Position numbers and translations under genes: made by a program. Positions 45,230-56,046 of a stretch of DNA of 64,000 nucleotides are shown one piece after another (the first letter of the stretch is position 1; each line of letters starts with the position of its first letter). The stretch is from Agriotes lineatus (Eukaryota; Arthropoda; Insecta; Coleoptera; Elateridae). The stretch is from contig OW679203.1 of NCBI GenBank assembly GCA_940337035.1, positions 26,793,495 through 26,857,494 of the forward strand, given 5' to 3'. A model generated the notes under the pieces. It made no database searches and was not told where the DNA came from. It saw only the letters and a list, made by a program, of their open reading frames with translations.

Positions 45230-46934
45230 ATGATTGACACTGGATCTATGAAAACATTGTTAAATCCCGCTTGCGTACACAAGTATTACTCCGAATATAT
45301 TTACAACGAACCTTTCCAAATTAGCACAGCACATGCAACGTCAATTCATGATGAAGTAGCTAATATACCATTACCAACATCCTTCAAGACAAATCAAATG
45401 CACAAAATCTACTTATTCAATTTTAATGACAACTACGAAGGACTCATTGGACTCGATTTGTTAAAACAATTGAACGCAAGAATAGATTTATCTACTAATC
45501 AGCTAATCACAAGCAACTGTACTTTGCCACTCCATATTCAACCATCAGATGATGAAAAAATACCTACAAGGAAACAGGATAAATTTGAAATAAATATTCC
45601 ACCTCGATCAGAAAGTATAATTCGACTACGCACCGACAGCCAACTAAAAGAAGCACTATGTGAAAAAAGAAACTTTGGACCAGATTTAATAATCCGAGAA
45701 GCATATGTGAAGATTGAAAATAACGCATTTTTGACTACAGTTATAAATACACGAAACGAACCAATCCAACTTAATTTAAAGAAACCAATTCACTTGCAAC
45801 CAATAGTTGAACCTAAGACTATCGAATTAAATCATATTAGTACAAAAGATGTGAAAATCAAATTACGAGAAAACTTAAACAATTTAAGAACAAATCACAT
45901 GAATGACGAAGAGAAAACGTTAATAACCAATTTATGTGAGGAATACCGAGATATATTTTATTGCAAAGACATTCCATTATCATTTACTAATAAAATTAAG
46001 CATAAAATTCGAACAACTGACAATGAACCCGTATTTACGAAAAATTATCGTTATCCATACATTCATAAAAAAGAAGTTCAAACTCAAATGGCCAAAATGT
46101 TGAAGGACAACATTATCAAACCTAGCGAATCGCCTTGGAAAGCACCCATATGGATTGTACCCAAAAAATTGAATGCATCAAAACAACAAAAGTGGCGAAT
46201 AGTAGTGTACTATCGGAAATTGAATGAAAAGACAATTGAAGATAAGTTTCCTATACCCAATATCAACGACATATTAGATAAACTAGGACGAAGCCAATAT
46301 TTTACCACTCTAGACCTAGCTTCAGGATTCCATCAAGTGGAAATTGACCCGGAAGACAGAGAAAAGACTGCCTTTTCTACAGATGACGGACATTTTGAAT
46401 TTTTACGCATGCCCTTTGGCCTTAAAAATAGCCAATGCTTAGTATACTTAGACGACGCTATAATTTTTTCTACCTCACTTCCAGAACACATTACAAGATT
46501 ACGTAACGTATTTAATGGAATCAGAGAAAACAATTTGAAAATTCAGCTAGACAAAAGTGAATTCCTACGTAAAGAAGTAGCATACCTTGGACATATAATA
46601 ACACCACAAGGAGTTAAACCAAACCCCGACAAAATAAAAGCCATACAAAATTATCCAATCCCAACAACCCAGAAAGAAATCAAAGGATTCCTTGGACTTT
46701 TGGGATATTACCGAAAATTCATAAAGGATTTCGCAAAAATGACTAAACCTCTTACGAGTTGTCTAAAGAAAGGTAAAAAGGTAGAACACACCCCAGACTT
46801 TGTAAAATCATTTCAACGTGCGCAAAATATACTACTAAATGACCCGATACTTCAATACCCGGATTTTGATAAGCAATTTATTCTCACAACCGACGCATCC
46901 AATGTCGCCCTTGGAGCAATTTTATCTCAAGGTA
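45230..46934 (+). pseudogene. Errantivirus pol, segment 1 (protease-RT-RNase H start), copy 2
   Basis: Open from MIDTGS through the RT into the RNase H start (LSQGT). Compared with copy 1, 54 nt (18 codons) just before the YLDD box are missing. The loss lies between two atagc words (one copy remains at about 46430), so a deletion between 5-bp direct repeats is likely. The VDYRKLN motif reads VYYRKLN, replacing a conserved Asp. The frame is cut by a Tc1-like element after TA 46933-46934. Confidence 0.88.
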
Positions 46935-47130
46935 CCGTTGCCAGTCTCATCACTTAATTTACATACCTCGTACGTAAGGTACCGTTGCGGCCAACTCAAA
47001 GTGCACGGCAGATTTTTAGCGTGTAATACGATATTCTAATCATAGACGTCGAGTTTTGACGCTTACGTTTGTCATCAACTGTCATAGAACTGAAAACTCG
47101 AAAAATTCCCAGACATTTGTCAGAAGCAGA

Positions 47131-47965
47131 GAAAATGCGAGCTATTACAAAACTGGAAGAGAACTGGTCGCTGAGTCGAGTCGCAGCAGATTTGCATGTC
47201 AGCAAGAGCTGCATTTTCAAAATTAAAAATCGATGGCAGTAGAGACTTCTGCAAGAAAAGTTTTTTTAACCTCAGAGAACAAAGAACGAAGAATACAGTT
47301 TGCAACCGACTATTTGAATGAAATCGACGATTTTTAGAACAGGACTGTTTTCTCAGATGAAAAGGTATTTCAATCATTTACCAATTGACGATTAAGGGTG
47401 TATGGACCACAAAATTCAAGATTTGAGGAACAATATTATGTTCAACCCTTAAGTAGTGGACGATTCTCTGTAAACGTATGGGGATGGATCAATGCTCACG
47501 GATCTGGGGCATGCTATAGAATTAATGGTCGACTGAATGCTGAAAATTATCGCAATATTTTGCAAAATGTGATGCTGCCATCTGTAAGAGAGACCTTTTC
47601 TAATCAATTTACTTTTCAACAGGCAAGATATTACTTAATTAATTAATTTTGTTTACGTTAACGTAATTGATAACATTATTTTCACAGGATAACTGTCCTG
47701 TGCATGCAGCAGGGATTGTTCATTGATGGTTTGATGAGAATAATATCAATTTATTACCATGGCCTGCAAAAAGTCCGGACTTGAACCCTATTGAAAATGT
47801 TTGGGGGTATTTAGCTACAAAAATTTATACCAATGATTTTGCACCAAACAACGCAGATGAATTATGGGAAAGAATAATAAATGCTTGGAAGGAACTGCGA
47901 GGATACAATATGGAAACATTGGTCAACCCTATGCGAAACAAACTGCAAAGCGTAGTAGCAATTTA
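47131..47965 (+). pseudogene. Tc1-like transposase remnant with an intron
   Basis: Ordered motifs: helix-turn-helix (NWSLSRVAADLHVSKSCIFKI), FSDEKVFQS (first D), VWGWI.A.G, FQQ|DNCPVHAA (second D), and SPDLNPIENVWGYL (E). Skipping 47623-47687, the last two acidic residues are 34 apart, i.e. DD34E. Stops near 47240, 47337 and 47720 make it dead. Confidence 0.8.
47623..47687 (+). other. GC-AG intron inside the Tc1-like transposase
   Basis: 65 bp bounded by CAG|GCAAGA and TTTTCACAG|GA. Removing it joins the FQQ and DNCPVHAA parts of the catalytic block in frame. 65 is not a multiple of 3, and the unspliced reading ends in a stop within 21 nt. The GC donor may be original (GC-AG introns exist) or a decayed GT. 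Confidence 0.7.
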
Positions 47966-48184
47966 AGCAATTGAATACTGATACATATTTATTAAATACA
48001 TATTATTACATGTATAGTTTGTTTACTTGTGAAACTTTGCTAAAATACAAACATTAAAAAAGTAATACCTCTTCTTACAATCACAAGCAACGCCACTGGA
48101 GAAACCCTCATTTAATAAGCCGAAAAATCGCAAAAATAACCATAGTAACAAAAAACCGTGCACTTTGAGGTGTCCGTAACTGTA

Positions 48185-49300
48185 CACCTGGAAAAGACCT
48201 ACCAGTAGCATACGCATCTAGAACCCTCAACGAAACGGAGCAAAGGTATTCGACCATAGAAAAAGAATTACTCGCTATAATTTGGGCCACCAAATATTTC
48301 CGCCCTTATCTTTATGGAAGAAAATTCACCATTGTTACAGATCACAGACCACTCATTTGGTTAAATTCACTTAAAGAACCCAATTCTAAACTAACACGTT
48401 GGAGACTCAAACTGGAAGAATATAATTACGATATTATTTACAAAAAAGGAACCAAAAATTCCAATGCTGACGCCCTCTCTCGCATACAAATTAATCCCGT
48501 TACACATACAACAAATATTTCTATGATAGCAAATGAAGACGAAGAACTCGACCAACTCCTGGACGAAATTGTAAACAGTGAACGCTTAAACACACTTGAA
48601 CCACGACCTGTAATAAATCGACCCGCAAGAATACCAACACCAATCGATCTCGAAGAATTAATACCTATAACAAGAATCCAACAACCAGAAGACACAGATT
48701 CAAATACACAACATACCCAGGAATCATCGACACCTACAATACCTATTTGTGAGGATGCCCTGGAAACGAAAGAAAACCAAATAATATTTCATATGGTTCA
48801 CGACGAGCCATCGACCCCAAAAATTAAAATGCAAGAAGGACACAAGATTTTGAATGTGGAAATAAATACAACGAATCCTCTGCCTACCCTACGAAAAATA
48901 TTTTTAGAATTTTGCAAACCCGACACATCATACTACCTGTTCTTTCCAGAAAATGAATTATACAAGATTACAGCCGATTAACAATCGAATTGTTCAGTGT
49001 AAACAAACCAAGATTATTTAGATGTTTAAATAGAGTTAAACATATTATCGACAAAGAAGAACAATATGGACAAATAAAACTGTACCACGAAGGAAAAACT
49101 AATCACCGTGGAATTCAAGCAACTTTATTAGCGTTAAAGCGTAAATTCTATTGGAAGAACATGGAAAAAACAATCTCAGACTACATTAATAACTGTGCAG
49201 AATGCAAAAAACAAAAATATGATAGACAACCTACTAAAGCTCCTTATAATGTCACGGACACTCCGGATAAACCGATGCAAGAATGCCACATAGACATATT
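48185..49300 (+). pseudogene. Errantivirus pol, segment 2 (RNase H end to integrase start), copy 2
   Basis: Resumes after the Tc1-like element with RNase H (LPVAYASRTLNE, TDHRPLIWL), the linker, and the integrase zinc part (NHRGIQATLLAL, CAECKKQKYDRQ). A 1-nt deletion near 48973 shifts the frame compared with copy 1. It stops at the foldback element, in the middle of the HIDIF motif. Confidence 0.88.
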
Positions 49301-49828
49301 AGTAGAAAGGGGCGAGAAACCCCCTCCACTTTTTATTTGATTCGCGGATTCGCGGTTTAATTCGCGGATTTATTCGCGGATTTCGCGGTTCCGCGGATTG
49401 ATCTAATTAATTTCGCGGATTGATCTAATTAATTTTCGCGGATTGATCTAATTAATCACATATGAAGTTTGATATGTAATTTACATATGTGCTACTGATT
49501 AAATTACGCGGCGGCTATTTTTAATTTGCTTCCGGAATTACGCGCCGGACTTTGGCGGCCATCTTGGATTTCTGGCGCGAATATTTGAATTTGAAATTTC
49601 TCTGATTTTTTTCTAAGTTAAATTTTTTGAATTTAAACTTCCCGGGTGTCGGCCATCTTGGTTTTCTGCGCGCGCACTTCTCGCGGCTGTCCTTTTAATT
49701 TTGAATTTTCGCGCGAATATTTGAATTTTAAATTTTTTTCTAAGTCCCTGTTTTGAATTTAACTTGTCGGGTGTCGTCCATCTTGGTTTTCTCACATTTA
49801 TTTTAATTTAAAAAAAGCTTCCTGCGAT

Positions 49829-49903
49829 GACCCATGGCTGGAGTTGAACCAGCGATCACAGCATTACGAGTACGAAGTCTTAACCAACTGGGCTATCGAA
49901 GCC
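49829..49903 (-). tRNA. tRNA-Thr-like pseudogene with intact A and B boxes
   Basis: Minus-strand TAGCCCAGTTGG (A box) and GGTTCAACTCC (B box), with a T-arm stem GCTGG/CCAGC and an anticodon loop CTCGTAA (CGT, Thr). The anticodon and acceptor stems pair poorly. I read it as a tRNA-derived cassette inside the foldback element, perhaps still a Pol III promoter. Confidence 0.5.
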
Positions 49904-51589
49904 ATCGAGGTTAAAGGAATTAAACATAGTCACTTACGTGTCACGAGCCCAGCTTTAAACAAACTATTTTTTCAAAAATTCAGATTATAAGAACGGGAAT
50001 GTGTATCTTGTGATGTTAAATGACTTGTAGTAATTTTAAAAAAGTGTTTTTGCATTTGGATGTGCCATAATTAATTAATAATTTTATAATTTGTGCCTGC
50101 TATATGGCTGGATTAACGAGATCCTCATTGTCCCTACCTACTATTGGAAATTTCCACCAGAAACACAGTTCCAGAAGAATATGTTAGTTTTAAATAATGT
50201 GCAATTCAGATTTCCTTTGAATTAATGATTGGGATTTAAAGGGTTTGAACAGTATGCCCCTTCGCTGTTCGGTCGTTACATTTCCATATTCAAAACAAAT
50301 TATTTTTTCGAATATATAACATATAAGAACGGAATTGTGCCGTCTAGGGCCTTAGAAACTTGTTAATAATTTTTAAAAAATGACTTTGTAACTAGTTTTG
50401 CTGTAATTAGTTTGTTTAATTTTATAATATGAGTGACGCTATCTCACTCAGTCCATTGATTTTCTACAGCGTTCTCTTTTCCATCCCGTTTGCTACCTAT
50501 GCGTAATTACAAAAGACGTTATCGCCCCAGGCAGACTTTCTATTTAGGCGGCGATTGTGTGTCATTCTCTGAAATCTGTACTCACGTTGCAGTTTTTGCT
50601 GGCTCGACTTTAAAATTTGGTTCTTAACAATTAACTACGTGCATAGAAAACAGGCTGGTTACTTTATTTTATATAGCGAAGTCATTTTTTGTACAATTTA
50701 CACGCAGAACACAACTCGTTCTTTATGTTTACTTTAGAAACCTTTAACCCTTTTCAAATTTTATTTTTGTGTACGTGATTTGCGGTATATATAATTTTAT
50801 GATTCATAAATTTGACCGTTGTAAAACGCCTGCCACAACTTGCACGGAAAACGCAACGGTTTTTGCAAAGCATGTTGTGACGAACAGCGATGAGTGGAAT
50901 TTTAAATATTGCCCATCGAACAGCGGAATAATTCTAGAACGAATCGAAGTTTTTATTTGTATAAAATGGCGGTCCGAACACGACGCTGCACAAAACCTGG
51001 ATTTATAAGAAAACTGCATCTTGATTTCCATGGATTTGATTACGTCACGCCGAAGTCTTCTGTCTCACTCATCACAGTTGTTTTCTCTCTCTCGCATTTA
51101 TTTAATTTAAAAAAGCTTTTGCGTCGGCCCCTAGTCGGATTTGAACCCTAGCCACATGTGAATAATTATTTTAAAACGCGAAATCCGCATAAATATATTA
51201 CTATAAAAAATCGCGAAAAGTGTTGAGTAAATAAATGCAACGCATTGTAAAGCCGTAAAACTTTTAGTTATTGTACGTTTACAAGATGAGTCTTTTGACA
51301 AAGTGGAAGAACCAAACTATGCTATTGTAAATGTACAGATTTTTCACTGTCAATTTGTATATAACAACTTAATGTAAATTGGTATTTGGAACATTTTAAC
51401 GAAAACAGCGACTTCTTTCGGCATAACTGTTTCTTCTCACCACGGAACCCTATTTTATAAGTAAACGTCTGAAATTGTGTCATTATATCGATAAAAACTG
51501 CATTTTAGTTTAAAAAATTCCAGTATAAATGCAAACGGACGAAAATAAAAACGCAATTGACCACAAAGTAACATAATTTTGAATAAAAA

Positions 51590-52540
51590 AACACAATTTC
51601 GTTGGAAAAATGTTCTGTTTCACTTAAAATTTTACAAAAACTGACATCATGTCACTTAAAATTATACAAAAAACGACATTTTTATCCAATAAGCGATAAA
51701 AAAATACGCCGTCTCCCATAAATTTATACAAAAATCGACATCATGTCACATAAATTATACAAAAACTGCCATCATGTCACTTGAAGTTATACAAAAACGA
51801 CATTTTTACTCAATACACGACGAAAATCGACATCATGTTACATAAACTATGCATAATTTTGCAAATGTTTTACACTTTTTTCTCTAACTTGTTGCAATTT
51901 TAGTAAAATTTTAGAAAATCGACAGCATCTCCCATGAAAATTTATAAAAATCGGCATCTTGTCACATTAAATTCTGCAAAAACGACAAAAAACAATATTT
52001 TTATACAACTTTCATTGAAAAAATAGTAAAATTTTACGAAAATACGTCTGTGTTGACGACAAATAAAAATAAATTTGAATAGAAACACGCAAAAATTACG
52101 AAAAGACGTATGTGTTGACCCCCAAAGTAACAAAAATTTGAATAAAATCACGCAATCATACAGCATCTCACATAAATTTTCACAAAAATCGACATCATGT
52201 CACATAAATTATACAAAAACTGTCATCATATCACTTGAAATTATACAAAAAACGAAATTTTCATTCAATACACGATGAAAATTGAACAAAAATCACGCAG
52301 TCATACAGCATCTCACATAAATTTTCACAAAAATCGACATCATGTCATATAAATTATACAAAAACTGTCATCATGTCACTTGAAATTATACAAAAAACGA
52401 CATTTTTACTAAACACACGACGAAAATTGAACAAAAATCACACAATTACACGCCATCTCACATAAATTTTTACAAAATTCGACATCATGTTACATAAACT
52501 ATGCATAATTTTGCAAATGTTTTACACTTTTTATAAAATG
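51590..52540. repeat. AT-rich irregular tandem repeat
   Basis: The words cacataaattatacaaaaactg, catcatgtcact and cgacatttttact recur in the same order around 51640, 51750, 52200 and 52350. A 45-bp block with ctatgcataattttgcaaatg occurs at about 51848 and 52497. The period is irregular (about 110-200 bp). Confidence 0.75.
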
Positions 52541-52841
52541 CACCGCTCAAAATTAAAAGAAATACGAGCAATTTCATTGAAAAAAAGTTCGGCGCGTAAT
52601 TCCGGAAGCAAATCAAAAATAGCATCCGCGTAATTTAATCAGTAGCACATATGTAAATTACATATCAAACTTCATATGTGATTAATTAAATCAATCCGCG
52701 AAAATTAATTAGATCAATCCGCGAATTAATTAGATCAATCCGCGCAACCGCGAAATCCGCGAATAAATCCGCGAATTAAACCGCGAATCCGCGAATCAAA
52801 TAAAAAGTGGAGGGGGTTTCTCGCCCCTTTCTACTCATATT

Positions 52842-53699
52842 TTATATCGACAATAATGTTCTTAACAATTATCGATAAACTTTCAAAATTTGCACAAGTA
52901 TATCACCTGAAAGATCGAAACAACGTAACCATAGTTCGGAAAATAACAAAATTTATATCACAATATGGTACACCAATAAAAATTATTGGAGACGGAGAAT
53001 TTAAGGGAATAATAATTCAAGAACTACTTGCTTTTCACAAAATTAATTTGCACATTACAACGCCTGGACATCATGAATCCAACAGTCCCATCGAAAGACT
53101 ACATTCAACCCTGATAGAGCACTATCGATTATTAAAAAGTCGACATCCTAAGGAAGAACCTAAAACTTTAATGCGATATGCATAATCGCATACAATAACA
53201 CTATTCATACAAGCACCAAAATGACACCCCACGAATTACTTTTCGGACATACTATGTCACAGGATCCCTTTTCAGCTGATTTCGAACAACAACGAGTATG
53301 GTATTACACCGCTAATCACACTGAAAAAATGAAATATTTATATGAACAAATTAAAAGACAGCAACAGCAATTAAAAGAAAATTACATTTTAAAATTGAAT
53401 GCAAAAGAAAATAGAAAACACTCCTACCAAGTTGCACAACAAGTTTTACTAAAAACCGATTCCCGAAGAGGAAAAGCCAAACCAAAATTTATCGGACCCT
53501 ACGAAATTATATCTATAACGCCGCATCATGTATGCACACTTAAAAATAATAAAGGAACAAGACAGGCACATGTCAACAATTTACGGCCCTTTGTTACAGA
53601 TTCCTCTGCTTTAGAATCTGCTACCCGCAGAACCAGGATTCACGAACCTCAAAAACAATCCAGGTCTTTACTTCAACAGGCTTGGTACAGCACAAATAA
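52842..53699 (+). pseudogene. Errantivirus pol, segment 3 (integrase), copy 2
   Basis: Resumes at the integrase core (FLTIIDKLSKFAQ, GDGEF, SPIERLHS) to the C-terminal end. Two 1-nt deletions relative to copy 1 (near 53181 and in a C-run near 53625) break the frame. Confidence 0.88.
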
Positions 53700-55108
53700 A
53701 AAAGGACCAATGGACCCTCATTAAGACTATCGATTGTTCACCTTTATTAATCGAATATGAAAAACTAAAAGACGGAAAAAGAATAGATCAAGCCTTAAAT
53801 TCCCTTCAAAAGAATCAACATAAATTAGAAGAGATCACAATACGCCAAACGTCATTGATGACCCAAGCTATCGACAAGTACAATCAAACATTATTTAAAT
53901 TAGAAACTAACCAGAAAATTCTTCAATTTCGACTTCTACAAATTGAATCAGCCATCAAAACTACAGCATTAAACGATATCGAAAATTATGCACTAATTAA
54001 TTTCCATTCGGTACAACTTCAGTTGGCCACTTTATTGAATCTTCTGTTAGAAATTCTGGATACGCTTGAAGAAGCAATCACCTTCGCTAAATTAAATATT
54101 TTACACCCTTTTATCGTGGAACTTAAGGATCTACGATCTGAACTTGAATTTATCTCAAAACAACATATACTATACAGACTCCCATATGAACCTTTGATTG
54201 ATCTTAATGAATACGATCATTTAATCGACGTAAAGGCATATAGAAAAGGAACTAATTTAGTCTTCATACTCGAAATACCTCTGAGTGCTAATGACAGTTA
54301 CGACTACTATCAATTGATTCCCTTACCAATACCAAACAACAACACTTTCCACATGATAATTCCTTCAAAACCATACATCCTATTCAATAATAAATTCAGT
54401 GTAACAATTAATAATATGTGCACAAAAGTGAAACAAGGCCTCTATTTCTGTGAAAACGTTGATCAAGATTTAGAAAAAGACGAAAGATGTGCGGTTGACC
54501 TTCTTAATTTTAAGGAAACCACAGATTGTAAAATCTATAGATTTAAGTTAAATACAGTTAAAATGCATAAAATAAGTAATAATGCCTGGTTATTGATCAC
54601 TCCTAAAGAATTAATATTCGATGTAAGTTGCAGTAATAATAGTCCTTACAAACAACCTCTTTTTGGAACTTATTTAATACAATTGCCGAAAGAATGCAAG
54701 GTAACCAATCATGAATATACCTTATCGACAAATAATTATAAGAATGAATTTATTCGAAATATTAATCTACCTTCTTTAAACATAACAATGTATACACTTA
54801 AAAATTACTTTCCAGAAACACCTACCATTGAATTAAAACAAATCGATTTAAATGATTTTCAGTCAATAAAAAATCAATTCACTCAATTATCTAAAGAAAT
54901 TGTCCACAATGACTATGTACTGCCAACGCATTTCGGAATAAGCTCTTTAACACTTGTAGTTATATTTTTGTTTGCTTTTGTTATGTTTAGTATAATATTA
55001 TATTGTAAACGTAACTGCCTCTTAGACAAGTTGACCAACATCATAAATAAATCGAATCCAAAAGAGATTCCTTTAGAACTGCAAAAACTGAAAAATCCTA
55101 TTCCATAG
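53680..55108 (+). pseudogene. Errantivirus env exon 2, copy 2, internal deletion
   Basis: The acceptor CAACAG|G and the frame are kept: 23 + 1429 nt = 484 codons, with no stop. Compared with copy 1, 222 nt (74 codons) are missing around 53771. The lost part includes the basic cleavage site and the hydrophobic fusion-peptide region. A 4-bp shared word (aaga) at the junction suggests a microhomology deletion. The helical region, cysteines and membrane anchor remain. Such a product could not act as a normal fusion protein. Confidence 0.85.
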
Positions 55109-55134
55109 ATGATTTTCCAATCTCGGTCGGGAGG

Positions 55135-55975
55135 TGTTACGTATTAATTAAGTGCTTGCATAAACGCATTATCTGTCGACACATGTGAGAACGCTGATAA
55201 TGGGTTTATCTTGTCTTACGGATGTCCCACGTAATTGTTATCACTAGTTCAGTTGCATCGCAGACTTCGTGCATAAAACATTGTATTTTTGCTTTGTAAC
55301 CCGTAAAGGAGCTTTCACACCAAAGTAGCATGCGACGTGCTACTTGCTGCCAGAGAGCAGGAAGCATGCCACTTATTTTAAAAATTACTCAAATATATGG
55401 GTGGTTTCACACCAAAGTCGCGTCGCAAAAATGCGACCTGGCAACATGCGACTTGCGACTCGAATATAAAGCATGTCGTATAATTTTGACACTTTGCGAC
55501 GTGTTTCCAAGCCTCGTACCCGTTGTTTGATTTGCTTTGGTGTCTGAGTTTTAACATTTCTTGTACGTTTTTCGTGATGTCTAGCAAAAAATGTTTACCG
55601 GACGATAACTGCTGGAATACAATAAACGTGCTATGTGTATCAGCATTATCTCGTAAGTACGGATGAATCTAGGCCTTCCTTCTTTTTTTTTCTCCTCCTC
55701 CTTGCAATAACAGCAGCAATTAACACAATATTGTCTTCTTCTTACGACATCTAGGCAACTGTGTTATTATTAGCAACAAAGGACTAATGATAAATGGATA
55801 GCACTGTGCGACTTTGGTATGAAAGTAAACATGGAAGACGCAAGTTGCAACGTGCTTCCTGCTTTAGGCGGCAAGTCGCAAGTCGCATGCTACTTTGGTG
55901 TGAAAGCTCCCTAAGGTAATAAATTGAATAAAAAAGATTTTTTTTATTATCTTTCGTCAATCAATAAACATCTCT
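55135..55975 (+). repeat. 3' LTR of errantivirus copy 2, with MITE
   Basis: Begins tgttacg after the purine tract cggtcgggagg and ends aacatctct before agtg. It is 233 bp when the 605-bp MITE and its 3-bp duplication are subtracted. Confidence 0.88.
55307..55911. mobile_element. PIF/Harbinger-type MITE
   Basis: 605 bp, flanked by TAA (55304-55306 and 55912-55914), the TWA duplication of Harbinger elements. Perfect terminal repeats start ggagctttcacacc. Inner parts are rich in gcgacttgcgac-type words on both strands. No coding sequence. Confidence 0.8.
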
Positions 55976-56046
55976 AGTGCTATGTTTTTTGAAGATTTCA
56001 ACGTTACGCTTGTTTTATTTGTTCTTTTAAGCTACACAAGCTTATA

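Larger units (their letters stand above)
46935..48182 (+). mobile_element. Tc1-like (DD34E) transposon, decayed
   Basis: 1248 bp, flanked by TA (46933-46934 and 48183-48184). The inner terminal repeat ctcaaagtgcacgg lies near 46996 and, inverted, near 48155. On the left the word ggtaccgttgc occurs twice (46931 and 46978), so about 47 bp at the left end look duplicated. The transposase has frameshifts and stops (around 47240, 47335, 47720) and is interrupted by an intron-like segment. Inserted in copy 2 pol. Confidence 0.85.
49301..52835. mobile_element. 3.5-kb foldback element with CGCGGAT-rich ends
   Basis: Flanked by a 6-bp duplication catatt (49295-49300 and 52836-52841). The ends agtagaaaggggcgag and the inverted copy are perfect over at least 23 bp. 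Long inverted arms of about 250 bp contain at least seven ttcgcgg words alternating with gatctaattaat. No transposase is seen, so it is non-autonomous. The interior has a tRNA-like segment, a second B-box-like block (gattcaaat type, near 51135) and an AT-rich tandem repeat. Its right end matches the sequence at 61232-61268. Confidence 0.85.
38553..55975 (+). mobile_element. Errantivirus copy 2, broken by four insertions
   Basis: Same element as copy 1, on the plus strand. Flanked by a clean 4-bp duplication agtg (38549-38552 and 55976-55979). Insertions: Jockey LINE in the primer site (38801-43216), Tc1-like element in RNase H (46935-48182), foldback element in integrase (49301-52835), and Harbinger MITE in the 3' LTR (55307-55911). 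Only gag is open throughout. Confidence 0.9.

Noticed and set aside
24820..55975. A single inverted duplication of one provirus
   Set aside because: The two copies have different target flanks and different internal damage; independent insertion is simpler, although long-read proof is lacking.
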